Notes: generated from the sequence alone by a model not told the origin. A stretch of DNA of 64,000 nt from Variovorax sp. 54 (GCF_002754375.1 NZ_PEFF01000001.1:3427501-3491500), one strand, 5' to 3'; positions 11,244 to 23,111 are shown, counted from the stretch's first letter. Made by a program: numbers and translations.

Positions 11244-12425
11244 ATGCGCAAATGGACAGTGGCGACCTTCTGGCTCGTCGCCGTGGCCGTGCTCACGGCA
11301 TGCGGCGGCGGTGGGGGCGGCAATGACGGCATCGGCCTGGCGCCCGGCTTCGCCGCGCCGCCGGTGGCGCAGAAAGTCATCATCGACAGCGACTACAACA
11401 CCATGAGCGACGACGGCCAGCTCGGCGTCATGGCCGCGCAGCTGCAGGCCGAGGGCAAGGTGCAGGTGATGGGCATCAGCGTGGTGTCGGGCAACCAGTG
11501 GCTCAAGCAGGGCGTGGCCGACGCGCTGATGTCGGTCGAGCGCCTGGGCGTGGGCCAGCGCATCGGCGTCTACGTGGGCGAGAACTACGCGCTCAACCAC
11601 AGCTTCGCGGACATCGAGGCCGAGATGAAGGCCGGCGCGGGTGGCGACGGCTACCTGGGCGCCTGGAGCGGCCCCGAGCCCAAGACCGACGCTGACCTCA
11701 AGCCCTCGCCCGACGGCTTTGCCACGCGCACCGTGGTGCAGCGCAAGAGCGCAGTCGATTTCATCATCGACACCGTCAAGGCCAATCCGAACGAGATCAC
11801 CATCCTGGCCATCGGCCCGCTCACCAACATCGCGCTGGCCGTGAAGAAGAGCCCCGAGATCGTGCCGCTGATCAAGAAGATCATCTACATGGGCGGCGCC
11901 GTCGACGTGGCGGGCAACACCACCCATTTCGCCGAGTTCAACTGGTGGTTCGACCCCGAGGCCGCGCAGTTCGTGGTGCGCCTGCCGATCCCGCAGGTGG
12001 TGGTGCCGCTGGACGTGACCGACACCGTGTTCCTCACCAAGCCCATCTACGATCGCATCGCGCACCCGGCCAAGCCCACGGCCGTGACCGAGGTGTTCCG
12101 CAAGCTCAACGGCTACGGCTTCAGCGGCACCAACGGCTTCGAGAACAACCCGAACTACACGCAGAACATCTGGGACACGCTGGTGCTGGCCTACCTCATC
12201 GATCCGCGCTATGCCACGCAGACCGTCGAGCGTTATGTCGACGTGGTCGCCAAGCCCGGCGCCGCCGACAACGGCCGCTCCATCGGCTACGCCACGCCGC
12301 CCGCAGGCGTGCCGCTGCAGAAGATGACCGTGGTGAAGAAGTTCGACAACGCGCGTTTCTTCGAGCTCTACATCGACCTGCTCACGCGGCCGGTGCCGAT
12401 CACGCTGCCGGCGACCACGCCGTAA
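11244..12425 (+). CDS. Nucleoside hydrolase, lipoprotein
   Basis: The 393-residue product starts at ATG 11244 behind TAGGAGA. A lipobox (AVAVLTAC) is followed by a polyglycine linker, so it is probably lipid-anchored outside the cytoplasm. The inosine/uridine-preferring hydrolase fold is indicated by the N-terminal metal site IIDSDYNTMSDDGQ (usual form DTDxxxDD), by ITILAIGPLTNIALA and by GGAVDVAGNTTHFAEFNWW. The predicted reaction is cleavage of nucleosides to base plus ribose, but the altered first motif leaves the substrate open. The xylulokinase gene 73 bases downstream suggests the released sugar is used. Confidence 0.8.
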   Translation: MRKWTVATFWLVAVAVLTACGGGGGGNDGIGLAPGFAAPPVAQKVIIDSDYNTMSDDGQLGVMAAQLQAEGKVQVMGISVVSGNQWLKQGVADALMSVERLGVGQRIGVYVGENYALNHSFADIEAEMKAGAGGDGYLGAWSGPEPKTDADLKPSPDGFATRTVVQRKSAVDFIIDTVKANPNEITILAIGPLTNIALAVKKSPEIVPLIKKIIYMGGAVDVAGNTTHFAEFNWWFDPEAAQFVVRLPIPQVVVPLDVTDTVFLTKPIYDRIAHPAKPTAVTEVFRKLNGYGFSGTNGFENNPNYTQNIWDTLVLAYLIDPRYATQTVERYVDVVAKPGAADNGRSIGYATPPAGVPLQKMTVVKKFDNARFFELYIDLLTRPVPITLPATTP

Positions 12426-12498
12426 ACAACCTGCCGCCAGCGGCCTGCGCGCCTGGCCGGAGCGCCGATACTCCGGCCCTCGAACAGGGAACACACGC

Positions 12499-13968
12499 AT
12501 GCTGCTCGGCATCGATATCGGAACCTCCGCGGTCAAGATCGTCCTGACCGACATGCAGCTGCATGTCGTCGCCACGGTCGATCGGCCGCTCAGCTCGCAG
12601 TACCCGCAGCCGCTGTGGTGCGAGCACGACCCCGACCAGTGGTGGGCCGCCGTCTCGGACGGCCTCGACGAACTGGCGCGCATGCACCCGACAGCGATGG
12701 CCGGCGTGCAAGGCATCGGCCTGTCGGGCCAGATGCACTCGCTGGTGCTGCTCGACGAGGCCGACCGCCCTGTGCGCCCGGCCATCCTCTGGAACGACGG
12801 CCGCGCCGCCGCCGAGGCCGCCGAACTCATGCAGACCGACCTGGCCCTGCGCCGTGCCGTCGGCGTGCAGCCGATGGCGGGCTTCACCGGCCCCAAGCTG
12901 CGCTGGCTGCGCACCCACGAGCCCGACGCCGTGGCGCGCGCCCGTTCGCTGCTGCTGACCAAGGACTACGTGCGCCTGCAGCTGTCGGGCGACAAGGTGA
13001 CCGACGTCACCGACGCGGCCGGCACCTGGCTGTTCGACCAGGCGCAGCGCCGGTGGTCGCCGCAGGCGCTTGCCGCCTGCGGGGTTGATCCCGCCTGGCT
13101 GCCGCGCGTGGTCGAGTCGTGCGAACCCTGTGCCACCGTGCGCGATGCATTGGCCGCGCGCTGGGGCTTGCCGCGCGGCGTGCCGATCGCCGGCGGCGCG
13201 GGCGATGCCGCGGCGGGCGGCGTCGGCATCGGCGTGGTCGGGCCGGGCGACGGCTTCGTGTCGCTCGGCACCTCGGCGCAGATCCTCGTGGCCGACACCG
13301 CGCACCGCCCCGACCCCGAGCGGCTGGTGCACGCCTTCTGCCATGCGCTGCCGCAGCGCTGGTACCGCATGGCGGCGCTGCTCAACGGCGCGAGCCCGCT
13401 GGCCGCGCTGGCGTCGTGCACCGGCGGTGCGTCGGTCGGCGAGTTGCTGGCCGAGGTCGAGGCCGCGTACACCGGGCCATCGCGCCTGCTCGCGCTGCCC
13501 TACCTGTTCGGCGAACGCACGCCGCACAACAACCCGTTCGCGCGCGGCGCGATCGTCGGGCTCTCGGGTGCCACCACGCGCGCCGACCTGATGCAGGCGG
13601 TCTGCGAAGGCATCGCCTTCTCGCTCGCCGACGGCCTGCAAGCGCTGACCGCCCAGACGGCGCGGCCCGAGCGCCTGGCGCTGATCGGCGGCGGTGCGCG
13701 CTCCGCCTTCCTGGCGCAGCTGATCGCCTCGGTGCTCGATGTGCCGCTGGTGCTGTACGAATCCGCCGACCGTGGCCCGGCCTTCGGCGCGGCGCGGCTC
13801 GCGCGGCTGGCGGTCACGGGCGAAGACCCGGCGGGTGTGGTCGTCGCGCCGGCCGTGCGCCAGGTGCTCGCGCCCGACGCCGCCTTGCACGCGGCCTACC
13901 AGCCCCGGCTCGAGGCCTTCCGCAGGCTCTACCGCGCGATGGCGCCGGTCTGGGCGTCGGTGGCCTGA
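12499..13968 (+). CDS. xylB: Xylulokinase (FGGY family)
   Basis: This kinase phosphorylates D-xylulose, or a related pentulose, at O5 to feed the pentose-phosphate pathway. The 489-residue length is standard. Motifs include the N-terminal phosphate loop GIDIGTSAVKIVL, GLSGQMHSLVLLD with LWNDGR, and the C-terminal ATP-site GGGARSAFLAQLIASVL. It is probably cotranscribed with the nucleoside hydrolase under the LacI-type operators. No xylose isomerase or sugar transporter is adjacent, so the exact pentulose is inferred from family only. Confidence 0.88.
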   Translation: MLLGIDIGTSAVKIVLTDMQLHVVATVDRPLSSQYPQPLWCEHDPDQWWAAVSDGLDELARMHPTAMAGVQGIGLSGQMHSLVLLDEADRPVRPAILWNDGRAAAEAAELMQTDLALRRAVGVQPMAGFTGPKLRWLRTHEPDAVARARSLLLTKDYVRLQLSGDKVTDVTDAAGTWLFDQAQRRWSPQALAACGVDPAWLPRVVESCEPCATVRDALAARWGLPRGVPIAGGAGDAAAGGVGIGVVGPGDGFVSLGTSAQILVADTAHRPDPERLVHAFCHALPQRWYRMAALLNGASPLAALASCTGGASVGELLAEVEAAYTGPSRLLALPYLFGERTPHNNPFARGAIVGLSGATTRADLMQAVCEGIAFSLADGLQALTAQTARPERLALIGGGARSAFLAQLIASVLDVPLVLYESADRGPAFGAARLARLAVTGEDPAGVVVAPAVRQVLAPDAALHAAYQPRLEAFRRLYRAMAPVWASVA

Positions 13969-13984
13969 CGAGGCGCTCGCCGGT

Positions 13985-14953
13985 TCAGTCCGGCGTGAGT
14001 CCGGCGGTGTCCACCACCTTCTTGTAGACGTCGAACTCGGCGGCGATCTGCTGCGTGAACTCCTGCGGCGTGTTACCGACGACGAAGGAGCCGGTGTCCT
14101 GGATGCGCTTGCGCACGGCAGGATCTTCGAGCGACTTGCGCGCCGCGGCGTGCACCTTGTCCACCACGTCCTTGGGCAGGCCCTTGGGGCCCACGATGCC
14201 GTAGTACGCCATGCGGTTCACCGGCGCGAGCCCGACCTCCTTGAAGGTCGGCACGTCGGGCAGGTCCTTCAGGCGCTCGGACGCCGCCACGACGATCGGG
14301 ATCAGCCGGCGGTCCTTGATGAAGGGCAGCGCCGACGGCAGGTTGTCGAAGATCATCGCGACCTGGCCCGCGACGGTGTCGTTGAGCGCCGGGCCCGACC
14401 CCCGGTAGGGAATGTGCGTGACGGACGCGCCGGCCATGCCCTTGTACAGCTCCATCTGCAGGTGCCCGATGCTGCCCGTGCCTGCGGTGGCGTAGGCGTA
14501 CTTGCCCGGGTTCTTCTTCAGCACCTCGATGAAGCCCTTGTAGTCCCGGGCCGGAAAGCTGGGATGGACCGCAATGACATTGGGCGTGGCCGCCAGGTTG
14601 ATGATGGGCGTGAAGTCGGTCTTCGGGTTGTACGGCACCTTGGGGTTGATGGCCGGGTTGGCCGCCGTCGTCGACACGGTGCCGATGCCCAGCGCGTAGC
14701 CGTCGGGCGTGGCGCGCGCGGTCTCGGCGGCGCCGATCGCGCCGCCCGCGCCCGACTTGTTCTCGACGATGACGCTCTGCCCCAGGTGCCTGCCCAGGGG
14801 CTCGGAGATGACGCGCGCAATGATGTCCGTCGTGCCGCCCGGCGCGAACGGCACCTGCAGCTTGACGGGCTTGTCGGGGTAGCTTTGTGCGTGGACGGGC
14901 ACGGTCGCCGCCAGCAGGCAGGCGAGGGCGAACAGGGTGGGGTGTTTGGGCAA
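13985..14953 (-). CDS. Tripartite tricarboxylate transporter (Bug/TctC) binding protein
   Basis: The 322-residue periplasmic solute receptor has a signal peptide ending VPVHAQ and the family hallmark PFAPGGTTDIIAR near residue 37. The GAGGAIGA and GSIGHLQMELYKGMAG segments also fit the Bug family. No TctA/TctB membrane genes are nearby, as is usual for the large orphan Bug sets of Comamonadaceae. It follows the alpha-hydroxyacid oxidase by 52 bases on the same strand, so its ligand may be a hydroxy- or keto-carboxylate. Confidence 0.88.
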   Translation of the reverse strand: MPKHPTLFALACLLAATVPVHAQSYPDKPVKLQVPFAPGGTTDIIARVISEPLGRHLGQSVIVENKSGAGGAIGAAETARATPDGYALGIGTVSTTAANPAINPKVPYNPKTDFTPIINLAATPNVIAVHPSFPARDYKGFIEVLKKNPGKYAYATAGTGSIGHLQMELYKGMAGASVTHIPYRGSGPALNDTVAGQVAMIFDNLPSALPFIKDRRLIPIVVAASERLKDLPDVPTFKEVGLAPVNRMAYYGIVGPKGLPKDVVDKVHAAARKSLEDPAVRKRIQDTGSFVVGNTPQEFTQQIAAEFDVYKKVVDTAGLTPD

Positions 14954-15005
14954 GGTGTCTTCCTCCTCTTGGATTGATGGAATGGGTGAGATGGGTGGCG
15001 GCCGC

Positions 15006-16247
15006 TCAGGGGCGCCGCGGGATCAGGCAGCTCGCATCGAGCTCGCCCGGGTCGTTGACGCCGAGCATCGCCATGTTCCGGTCGACCTCGTCCCGCAGCA
15101 GCCGGATCGCGTGCGTGACGCCTGCGTGGCCGCCCACGGCGGCGGCATACATGAACGGCCGGCCGGCGAACACGGCCTTGGCGCCGAGCGCCAGCGCCTT
15201 CAGCACGTCGCTGCCGCGCCGCACGCCGCCGTCGACCATCACGGGCAACTCGCCCGCGGCGTCCAGCACCTGCGGCAGCGCGCGCAGCGCCGGTGCCGCG
15301 CCGTCGAGCTGCCGGCCGCCGTGGTTGGAGACGATGAGCCCGTCGGCGCCGAGCTGTCGCGCGCGCCGCGCATCGGCCGGATGAAGAATGCCCTTCAGGA
15401 TCAGCGGCCCGCGCCACTGCTGGCGGATTCGGGCGATGTGGTCCCAGTGGATGTGGTCGCGGCCGGTCGTGTCGCGGATCGCGGTGCTCGAGAAAAGAGG
15501 CGCGCCGCGCGTGGCGAACGAGTTCTCGAAATGCGGCATGCCCTGCGTCACGAAGGTCCGCGCGAGCGTGCCGAGCAGCCAGCGCGGCCGCACGAGGCCG
15601 TCCCATGCCAGCCGCAGGCTGGGCCGCAGCGGCGTCGTGAAGCCGGCACGCACGTTGTTTTCGCGGTTGGCCCAGACGGGAATGTCGACCGTGACGACCA
15701 GGTGGCGAAAGCCCGCGCCGGCGATGCGCGCCACCAGGCCGTCGATGCGTGCCGCATCGCCCGGCAGGTAGGCCTGGAACCAGGTGCCGGGCGCGGCCTG
15801 GGCCACTTCTTCCATCGGAATGAGCGAGGTGCCGCTCATGACTGCGGGAATGCCGGCCGCCTGCGCCGCCTGCGCGAGCACCAGGTCGCCGCGGTAGGCC
15901 GACAGCGCGCTGATGCCGACTGGCGCGATCCCGAAGGGCGATGCATAGCGCTGGCCGAACAGCGTGACCTCCTGCGAGCGCCGGGAGACGTCGACCAGCA
16001 CCCGGGGCAGGAAGTCGTGCGCGTCGAACGCGGCGCGGTTGGCGTCCAGCGAGCGGTTGTCTTCCGCCGCGCCGGCGATGTAGCCGAACAGCGGGCGCGG
16101 CAGCCGGCGCTTCGCCGCGTGCTCGAAGTCCTGCAGCGACAGGATGCCGGCCAGGCGGCGCGGCGTCGCGGCAGCAGCCGCCAGAGCTTGCGCCGGCGCG
16201 GTGCGCGGGGCATCGAAGGCACGCGAGAAAACAGTCATGTCCGCCAT
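15006..16247 (-). CDS. FMN-dependent alpha-hydroxyacid dehydrogenase/oxidase
   Basis: Members (L-lactate dehydrogenase LldD, glycolate oxidase, mandelate dehydrogenase) oxidise 2-hydroxyacids to 2-oxoacids with FMN. The 413-residue product shows the N-terminal FGYIAGAAEDN, FGIAPVGISAL, the FMN-lysine region LILKGILHPADA, and the catalytic-histidine signature SNHGGRQLDG near residue 300. The start at 16247 (MADMTVF) or 16238 is uncertain. It is divergent from the LysR gene at 16359 and leads into the Bug gene, so the three likely form one regulated unit. Confidence 0.88.
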   Translation of the reverse strand: MADMTVFSRAFDAPRTAPAQALAAAAATPRRLAGILSLQDFEHAAKRRLPRPLFGYIAGAAEDNRSLDANRAAFDAHDFLPRVLVDVSRRSQEVTLFGQRYASPFGIAPVGISALSAYRGDLVLAQAAQAAGIPAVMSGTSLIPMEEVAQAAPGTWFQAYLPGDAARIDGLVARIAGAGFRHLVVTVDIPVWANRENNVRAGFTTPLRPSLRLAWDGLVRPRWLLGTLARTFVTQGMPHFENSFATRGAPLFSSTAIRDTTGRDHIHWDHIARIRQQWRGPLILKGILHPADARRARQLGADGLIVSNHGGRQLDGAAPALRALPQVLDAAGELPVMVDGGVRRGSDVLKALALGAKAVFAGRPFMYAAAVGGHAGVTHAIRLLRDEVDRNMAMLGVNDPGELDASCLIPRRP

Positions 16248-16319
16248 CCAGTCAGTCGTTCGGTCCGCGCGGACTGTAGGCGTGCAGGAGGTTTTGAAAA
16301 AGCGAATTTATGGTAATTT

Positions 16320-16344
16320 GTCATTTCGCTTTTTTCGAAATGAC
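16320..16344. promoter_or_regulatory. Perfect inverted repeat at the LysR ribosome site
   Basis: GTCATTTCG and CGAAATGAC form a perfect 9-bp inverted repeat with a CTTTTTT spacer. It ends where the GGAGG ribosome site of the LysR gene begins and sits in the divergent control region. It could be an operator for autoregulation or an RNA hairpin that masks translation. Confidence 0.5.
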
Positions 16345-16358
16345 GGAGGGGACGGCGC

Positions 16359-17261
16359 ATGACGCTGAAGCAACTGGAGGCCTTCTACTGGGCCGCGACC
16401 TGCGCCAGCTTTGCGCTCGCGGCGCAGCGGTTGCACCTGTCGACCTCGTCGCTGTCCAAGCGCCTGGCCGAGCTGGAGGTGTCGCTCGGCGCGCCGCTGT
16501 TCGACCGCGCCGGGCAGCGGGCCACGCTCACGGACGCGGGCGAGCGCTTCCTGCCGCGCGCCGCCGCATTGCTGCTGGCGGCCGACGAAACGAAGCGGTC
16601 GATCGGCGCACCCGCGAGCCTCGGTGGCCGTTGCACCTTCGGCATCGGCGAGCTGAGCGCGCTGACCTGGCTGCCCCAACTCGTCGCGCACGTGGGGCGG
16701 CACCTGCCCGACCTGCGCCTGGAGCCGCACGTCAATTTCGGTTCGGCGCTGGACGAGCGCCTGCGCAACGGCGAGCTCGACTGCGCGGTGATCGCCGGGC
16801 GCTCACCGCACCACGGGCTGATCTCGTCGCACACCGTCGGCCAGGCGCATTTCGTGTGGGTGGCCGCACCCGCGCTGGCAGGCAAGACCACGACGATCGG
16901 CGCGCCGCTGCTTGCGCAACATCCCATCGTGACGCTGCCCCCCGGCGCGGGCACCAGCCGCCTGCTCGACGAATGGCTCATGGCCGAGAACCTCGAGGCG
17001 CCGCATCGCCTCAGTTGCAACAGCTGGGGCGCGGTCGCGGGCCTGCTGATCGAGGGGATCGGTGTCGGGTTCCTGCCGGAAAGCTGGGCGCGCCTGCTGT
17101 CGCGCCGCGGCGACCTGCGCATCCTGAAGACCCGCCAGGCCCTGCCCGCGCTGACCTACACCTTCCAGAAGCGCAGCAACGACGAGCGCCATCTGCTCGC
17201 GGCCATGCGCGCCGCGGTGCTCGCGTCCATCGATTTCTCGAAGGCTGCGCGGCTGCTCTAG
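16359..17261 (+). CDS. LysR-family transcriptional regulator
   Basis: The 300-residue protein has the LysR winged-helix N-terminus (MTLKQLEAFYWAATCASFALAAQ, then SSLSKRLAELE) and a periplasmic-binding-like effector domain from about residue 90. ATG 16359 follows GGAGGGG. It is divergent from the alpha-hydroxyacid oxidase gene with 111 bases between, the standard arrangement for a LysR activator and its target. The stop codon TAG shares its last base with the long palindromic element that follows. Confidence 0.88.
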   Translation: MTLKQLEAFYWAATCASFALAAQRLHLSTSSLSKRLAELEVSLGAPLFDRAGQRATLTDAGERFLPRAAALLLAADETKRSIGAPASLGGRCTFGIGELSALTWLPQLVAHVGRHLPDLRLEPHVNFGSALDERLRNGELDCAVIAGRSPHHGLISSHTVGQAHFVWVAAPALAGKTTTIGAPLLAQHPIVTLPPGAGTSRLLDEWLMAENLEAPHRLSCNSWGAVAGLLIEGIGVGFLPESWARLLSRRGDLRILKTRQALPALTYTFQKRSNDERHLLAAMRAAVLASIDFSKAARLL

Positions 17262-17525
17262 GGCCTGTTCACCCTATTTCTGGCGTCGCGTTGGCCGGCA
17301 AAGGGGCTGGCTGCAAGGCGCCCGTGCGCAGCAAGGCTTCTGCCTTGCAAGCGCGGGCAACGCCGCAGACGGCCCCTTTGCCAGCCAACCCGAAGGGAAG
17401 GTCTGCCAGAGCGGGCCACTCGGCGTTGCGCTCCTTGCGTGTGCGCATGCACACGCGGCGTCACGCGCCTTGATTGGCCCGCTCTGGCAGACCTTCGCGA
17501 CGCCAGAAATAGGGTGAACAGGCCC
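17261..17525. repeat. 265-bp nested palindromic (MITE/BIME-like) element
   Basis: The two ends, 17261-17290 and 17496-17525, are a perfect 30-bp inverted repeat beginning GGGCCTGTTCACCCTA. Inside are two more inverted pairs: 17291-17307 with 17372-17388 (one mismatch) and 17398-17418 with 17475-17495 (perfect, 21 bp). Each encloses a small hairpin (17331-17348 and 17437-17456). No credible gene is inside. It fills the gap between the convergent LysR and recQ genes and could act as a bidirectional terminator. Confidence 0.85.
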
Positions 17526-17534
17526 TGCAGGTGG

Positions 17535-19571
<2,037 letters not shown>

Positions 19572-19575
19572 CCCT

Positions 19576-19588
19576 CTTGTCTAGACAG
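19576..19588. promoter_or_regulatory. HutC-type operator 1
   Basis: CTTGTCTAGACAG is one of three near-identical boxes in the locus (consensus CTTGTNTAGACAG or its complement). It lies just past the predicted sigma-54 start site, where a bound GntR-family repressor would block transcription. Confidence 0.6.
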
Positions 19589-19594
19589 CAAACT

Positions 19595-19619
19595 GGTGCA
19601 TTTCTCTCTGAAATGCACC
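19595..19619. promoter_or_regulatory. Perfect inverted repeat in the hut leader
   Basis: GGTGCATTT and AAATGCACC form a perfect 9-bp inverted repeat with a seven-base spacer, between the two HutC-type boxes. Its half-sites are in the opposite order to NtrC sites (TGCAC...GTGCA), so it may bind another regulator or form an RNA hairpin. Confidence 0.45.
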
Positions 19620-19641
19620 GAAACAGGACTTTCGGGTTATC

Positions 19642-19654
19642 CTGTATAGACAAG
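19642..19654. promoter_or_regulatory. HutC-type operator 2
   Basis: CTGTATAGACAAG is the inverted form of the box before hutH. It lies about 97 bases before the first ABC gene and 54 bases beyond operator 1, a spacing that would suit two dimers on the same DNA face or looping. Confidence 0.65.
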
Positions 19655-19750
19655 TTGGGGCGCCTGGCAACAATGCGAGGCGTGCTGCCCATATCCCCTG
19701 GGCATGTATCGCCGAGTCATCTCTCTCAAAAAATGGAACCAGGAGTCCCC

Positions 19751-20716
19751 ATGGTCAAGGTAGTTGTGAAAGTCGCTTCGCTGCTGGCAGCAGGTGCATG
19801 TGCAGCGGGCATGGCCGGAACGGCCGCCGCCCAGGACACGAAGATTTCGCTCGGCATGTCCGGCTGGACCGGCTTTGCGCCGCTCTCGCTGGCAGACAAG
19901 GCCGGCATCTTCAAGAAGAACGGGCTCGACGTCGAACTCAAGATGATCCCGCAGAAGGACCGCCACCTGGCGCTGGCCGCCGGCGCGATCCAGTGCGCGG
20001 CCACCACCGTGGAGACGCACGTGGCCTGGAACGCCAACGGCGTGCCGATCGTGCAGATCTTCCAGATGGACAAGTCCTACGGCGCCGACGGCCTGGCCGT
20101 GCGCAACGACGTGAAGAGCTTTGCCGACCTCAAGGGCAAGAGCATCGGCGTGAGCGCCCCGGGCACCGCACCGTACTTCGGCCTGGCCTGGATGCTCAGC
20201 AAGAACGGCATGACCCTGAAGGACGTGAAGGTGGTCTCGCTCGAGCCGCAGCCCGCCGCGCAAGCCTTCGTGGCCGGCCAGAACGACGCCGCCATGACCT
20301 ACGAGCCCTACCTGTCGACCGTGCGCGCCAACCCGGCCGCCGGCAAAATTCTGGCCACCACGCTCGACTACCCGATGGTGATGGACACCGTCGGTTGCGC
20401 GCCCACCTGGCTCAAGGCCAACCCCAAGGCCGCCGTCGCGCTCACCAAGTCGTACTTCGACGCGCTCGACATGATCAAGGCCGACCCGACCAAGGCCAAC
20501 GAGCTCATGGGTTCGGCCGTCAAGCAAAGCGGCGAGCAGTTCGCCAAGTCGTCGGCCTACCTGCGCTGGCAGGACAAGGCTGCCAACCAGAAGTTCTTTG
20601 CGGGCGAACTCACCAGCTTCATGAAGGAAGCCGCGGCCATCCTGCTGGAGGCCGGTGTGATCCGCAAGGCGCCGGAAGACTACGCCGCCACCTTCGACGC
20701 CAGCTATGTCAAGTAA
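19751..20716 (+). CDS. NitT/TauT-type ABC transporter substrate-binding protein (hut-linked)
   Basis: The 321-residue periplasmic receptor starts at ATG 19751 behind CAGGAG and has a signal peptide ending GTAAAQ. The fold is the SsuA/THI5-like type, recognisable from ISLGMSGWTGFAPLSLADKAGIFKKNGLDV and the SIGVSAPGTAPYFGLAW segment. It is the first gene after the sigma-54-type promoter and HutC boxes and overlaps the permease gene. Context suggests import of histidine, urocanate or a related imidazole; family alone would suggest sulfonates, nitrate or pyrimidine precursors. In Pseudomonas the hut-linked transporter is of a different ABC class. Confidence 0.85.
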   Translation: MVKVVVKVASLLAAGACAAGMAGTAAAQDTKISLGMSGWTGFAPLSLADKAGIFKKNGLDVELKMIPQKDRHLALAAGAIQCAATTVETHVAWNANGVPIVQIFQMDKSYGADGLAVRNDVKSFADLKGKSIGVSAPGTAPYFGLAWMLSKNGMTLKDVKVVSLEPQPAAQAFVAGQNDAAMTYEPYLSTVRANPAAGKILATTLDYPMVMDTVGCAPTWLKANPKAAVALTKSYFDALDMIKADPTKANELMGSAVKQSGEQFAKSSAYLRWQDKAANQKFFAGELTSFMKEAAAILLEAGVIRKAPEDYAATFDASYVK

Positions 20717-21574
20717 GGCCTTGCCGCAGATGCAACCGATGACCGCCGCCCCGGCGCGCGCCGAGGCGCCGCCACCCGCGGCCCCCGTGCGGCGCCGCGC
20801 GTTCGCGCCGCTCGAGCCCATCGGCGCGCAGGCGCGCGCGCTACTGGGGCTCGGCTTCTTCGTGCTCTTCGTGGCGGTGTGGGGCCTGGCCACGCTGGGC
20901 GGCTTCGTGTCGCCCACCTTCCTGGCAAGCCCGATCACGATGGTCAAGGAGGGCTGGCTGCTCTTCACCGAGTACGGCTTCATCGGCGACATCGGCATGA
21001 CCGTGTGGCGCGTGTTCGGCGGCTTCCTGCTGGCGGCCGTGCTTGCGGTGCCGCTGGGCGTGGCCATGGGCACCTGGAAGACCGTCGAGGCCTTCTTCGA
21101 GCCCTTCGTCTCGTTCTGCCGCTACCTGCCGGCCTCGGCCTTCATTCCGCTGCTCATCCTGTGGGCGGGCCTGGGCGAAATGCAGAAGCTGCTGGTGATC
21201 TTCATCGGCTCGTTCTTCCAGATCGTGCTGATGGTGGCCGTCACCGTGGGCGGCGCGCGGCGCGACCTCGTCGAGGCCGCCTACACGCTGGGCGCCAACA
21301 GCCGCGGCATCGTGGCGCGCGTGCTCATTCCGGGCGCCGCACCGGGCATCGCCGAAACGCTGCGCCTCGTGCTGGGCTGGGCCTGGACCTACGTGATCGT
21401 GGCGGAGCTCATCGGCTCGTCGTCGGGCATCGGCCACATGATCACCGACAGCCAGGCGCTGCTGAACACCGGGCAGATCATCTTCGGGATCATCGTGATC
21501 GGCGTCATCGGCTTGCTGTCCGACTTCGCTTTCAAGGCGATGAATCGCCGTCTGTTTGCATGGGCTGCACTGTG

Positions 21575-21575
<1 letters not shown>
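20706..21575 (+). CDS. NitT/TauT-type ABC transporter permease (hut-linked)
   Basis: The 289-residue inner-membrane protein has about six hydrophobic segments after a 40-residue proline-rich cytoplasmic N-terminus. The binding-protein-dependent transport signature, EAAYTLGANSRGIVARVLIPGAAPGI, lies near residue 195. It overlaps the binding-protein gene by 11 bases, and its TGA overlaps the ATPase start, so the three genes are translationally coupled. Confidence 0.88.
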
Positions 21576-22366
<791 letters not shown>

Positions 22367-22373
22367 AAGCACG

Positions 22374-23111
22374 ATGAAACGCGACCTGCCGTCCCTCGCG
22401 CTCTACGCGCAAGTCAAGGATCACATCTCCCGCAAGATCCAGGATGGCACGTGGCCGCCCGGCCACCGCCTGCCTTCCGAGAACGAGCTGGTCGCGCAGT
22501 TCGGCATGGCGCGCATGACCGTGAACCGCGCCCTGCGCGAGCTCATGGAGCAGGGGCGCATCGTGCGCGTGGCCGGCGTCGGCAGCTTCGTGGCCGAGAA
22601 CAAGCCGCAATCGACGCTGCTGCAGATCGCCAACATCGCCAGCGAAATCCGCCAGCGCGGCCACGACTACCGCTGCGAGATGCTCGCGGTCGAGCGCCTC
22701 GCGGCCTCGCCCGACGTGGCCGCCTGGCTCGACCTGCGCGCGGGCGACTCGGTGTTCCACAGCGCCTGCCTGCACCTGGACAACGACACGCCCGTGCAGC
22801 TCGAGGAGCGCTACGTCAACCCGCAGGTCGTGCCCGACTTTCTCGAACAAGACTTCACGGCCGTGCCGCCCAGCGAATACCTCGTGCGCCACGTGCCCTT
22901 CGACCAGATCGAACACGTCGTCGATGCCGTGCTGCCCAGTGCCGAACAGGCCGAGCGGCTCGCGATGGCGCCCACCGACCCCTGCCTGCTGCTGACGCGC
23001 CGCACCTGGATCCGCAACACGCCCGTGACCTGGGTGCGCTGCCTGCATCCGGCCTCGCGCTACAGCCTGGGCAGCCGCTTCAAGTCCGACGGCAACCCCA
23101 CGTTCGGCTAG
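22374..23111 (+). CDS. hutC: Histidine utilization repressor HutC (GntR family)
   Basis: HutC represses hut genes and is released by urocanate. The 245-residue protein has an N-terminal GntR winged helix (YAQVKDHISRKIQDGTWPPG, then LPSENELVAQFGMARMTVNRAL) and a UTRA effector domain from about residue 90 to the end. It is placed directly before hutH and lies between two groups of matching 13-bp boxes, which supports both the name and autoregulation. Confidence 0.93.
   Translation: MKRDLPSLALYAQVKDHISRKIQDGTWPPGHRLPSENELVAQFGMARMTVNRALRELMEQGRIVRVAGVGSFVAENKPQSTLLQIANIASEIRQRGHDYRCEMLAVERLAASPDVAAWLDLRAGDSVFHSACLHLDNDTPVQLEERYVNPQVVPDFLEQDFTAVPPSEYLVRHVPFDQIEHVVDAVLPSAEQAERLAMAPTDPCLLLTRRTWIRNTPVTWVRCLHPASRYSLGSRFKSDGNPTFG

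Noticed and set aside
19595..19619. GGTGCATTT/AAATGCACC considered as an NtrC enhancer
   Set aside because: NtrC sites read TGCAC...GTGCA; here the half-sites are in the opposite order, so it is listed only as an unexplained inverted repeat.
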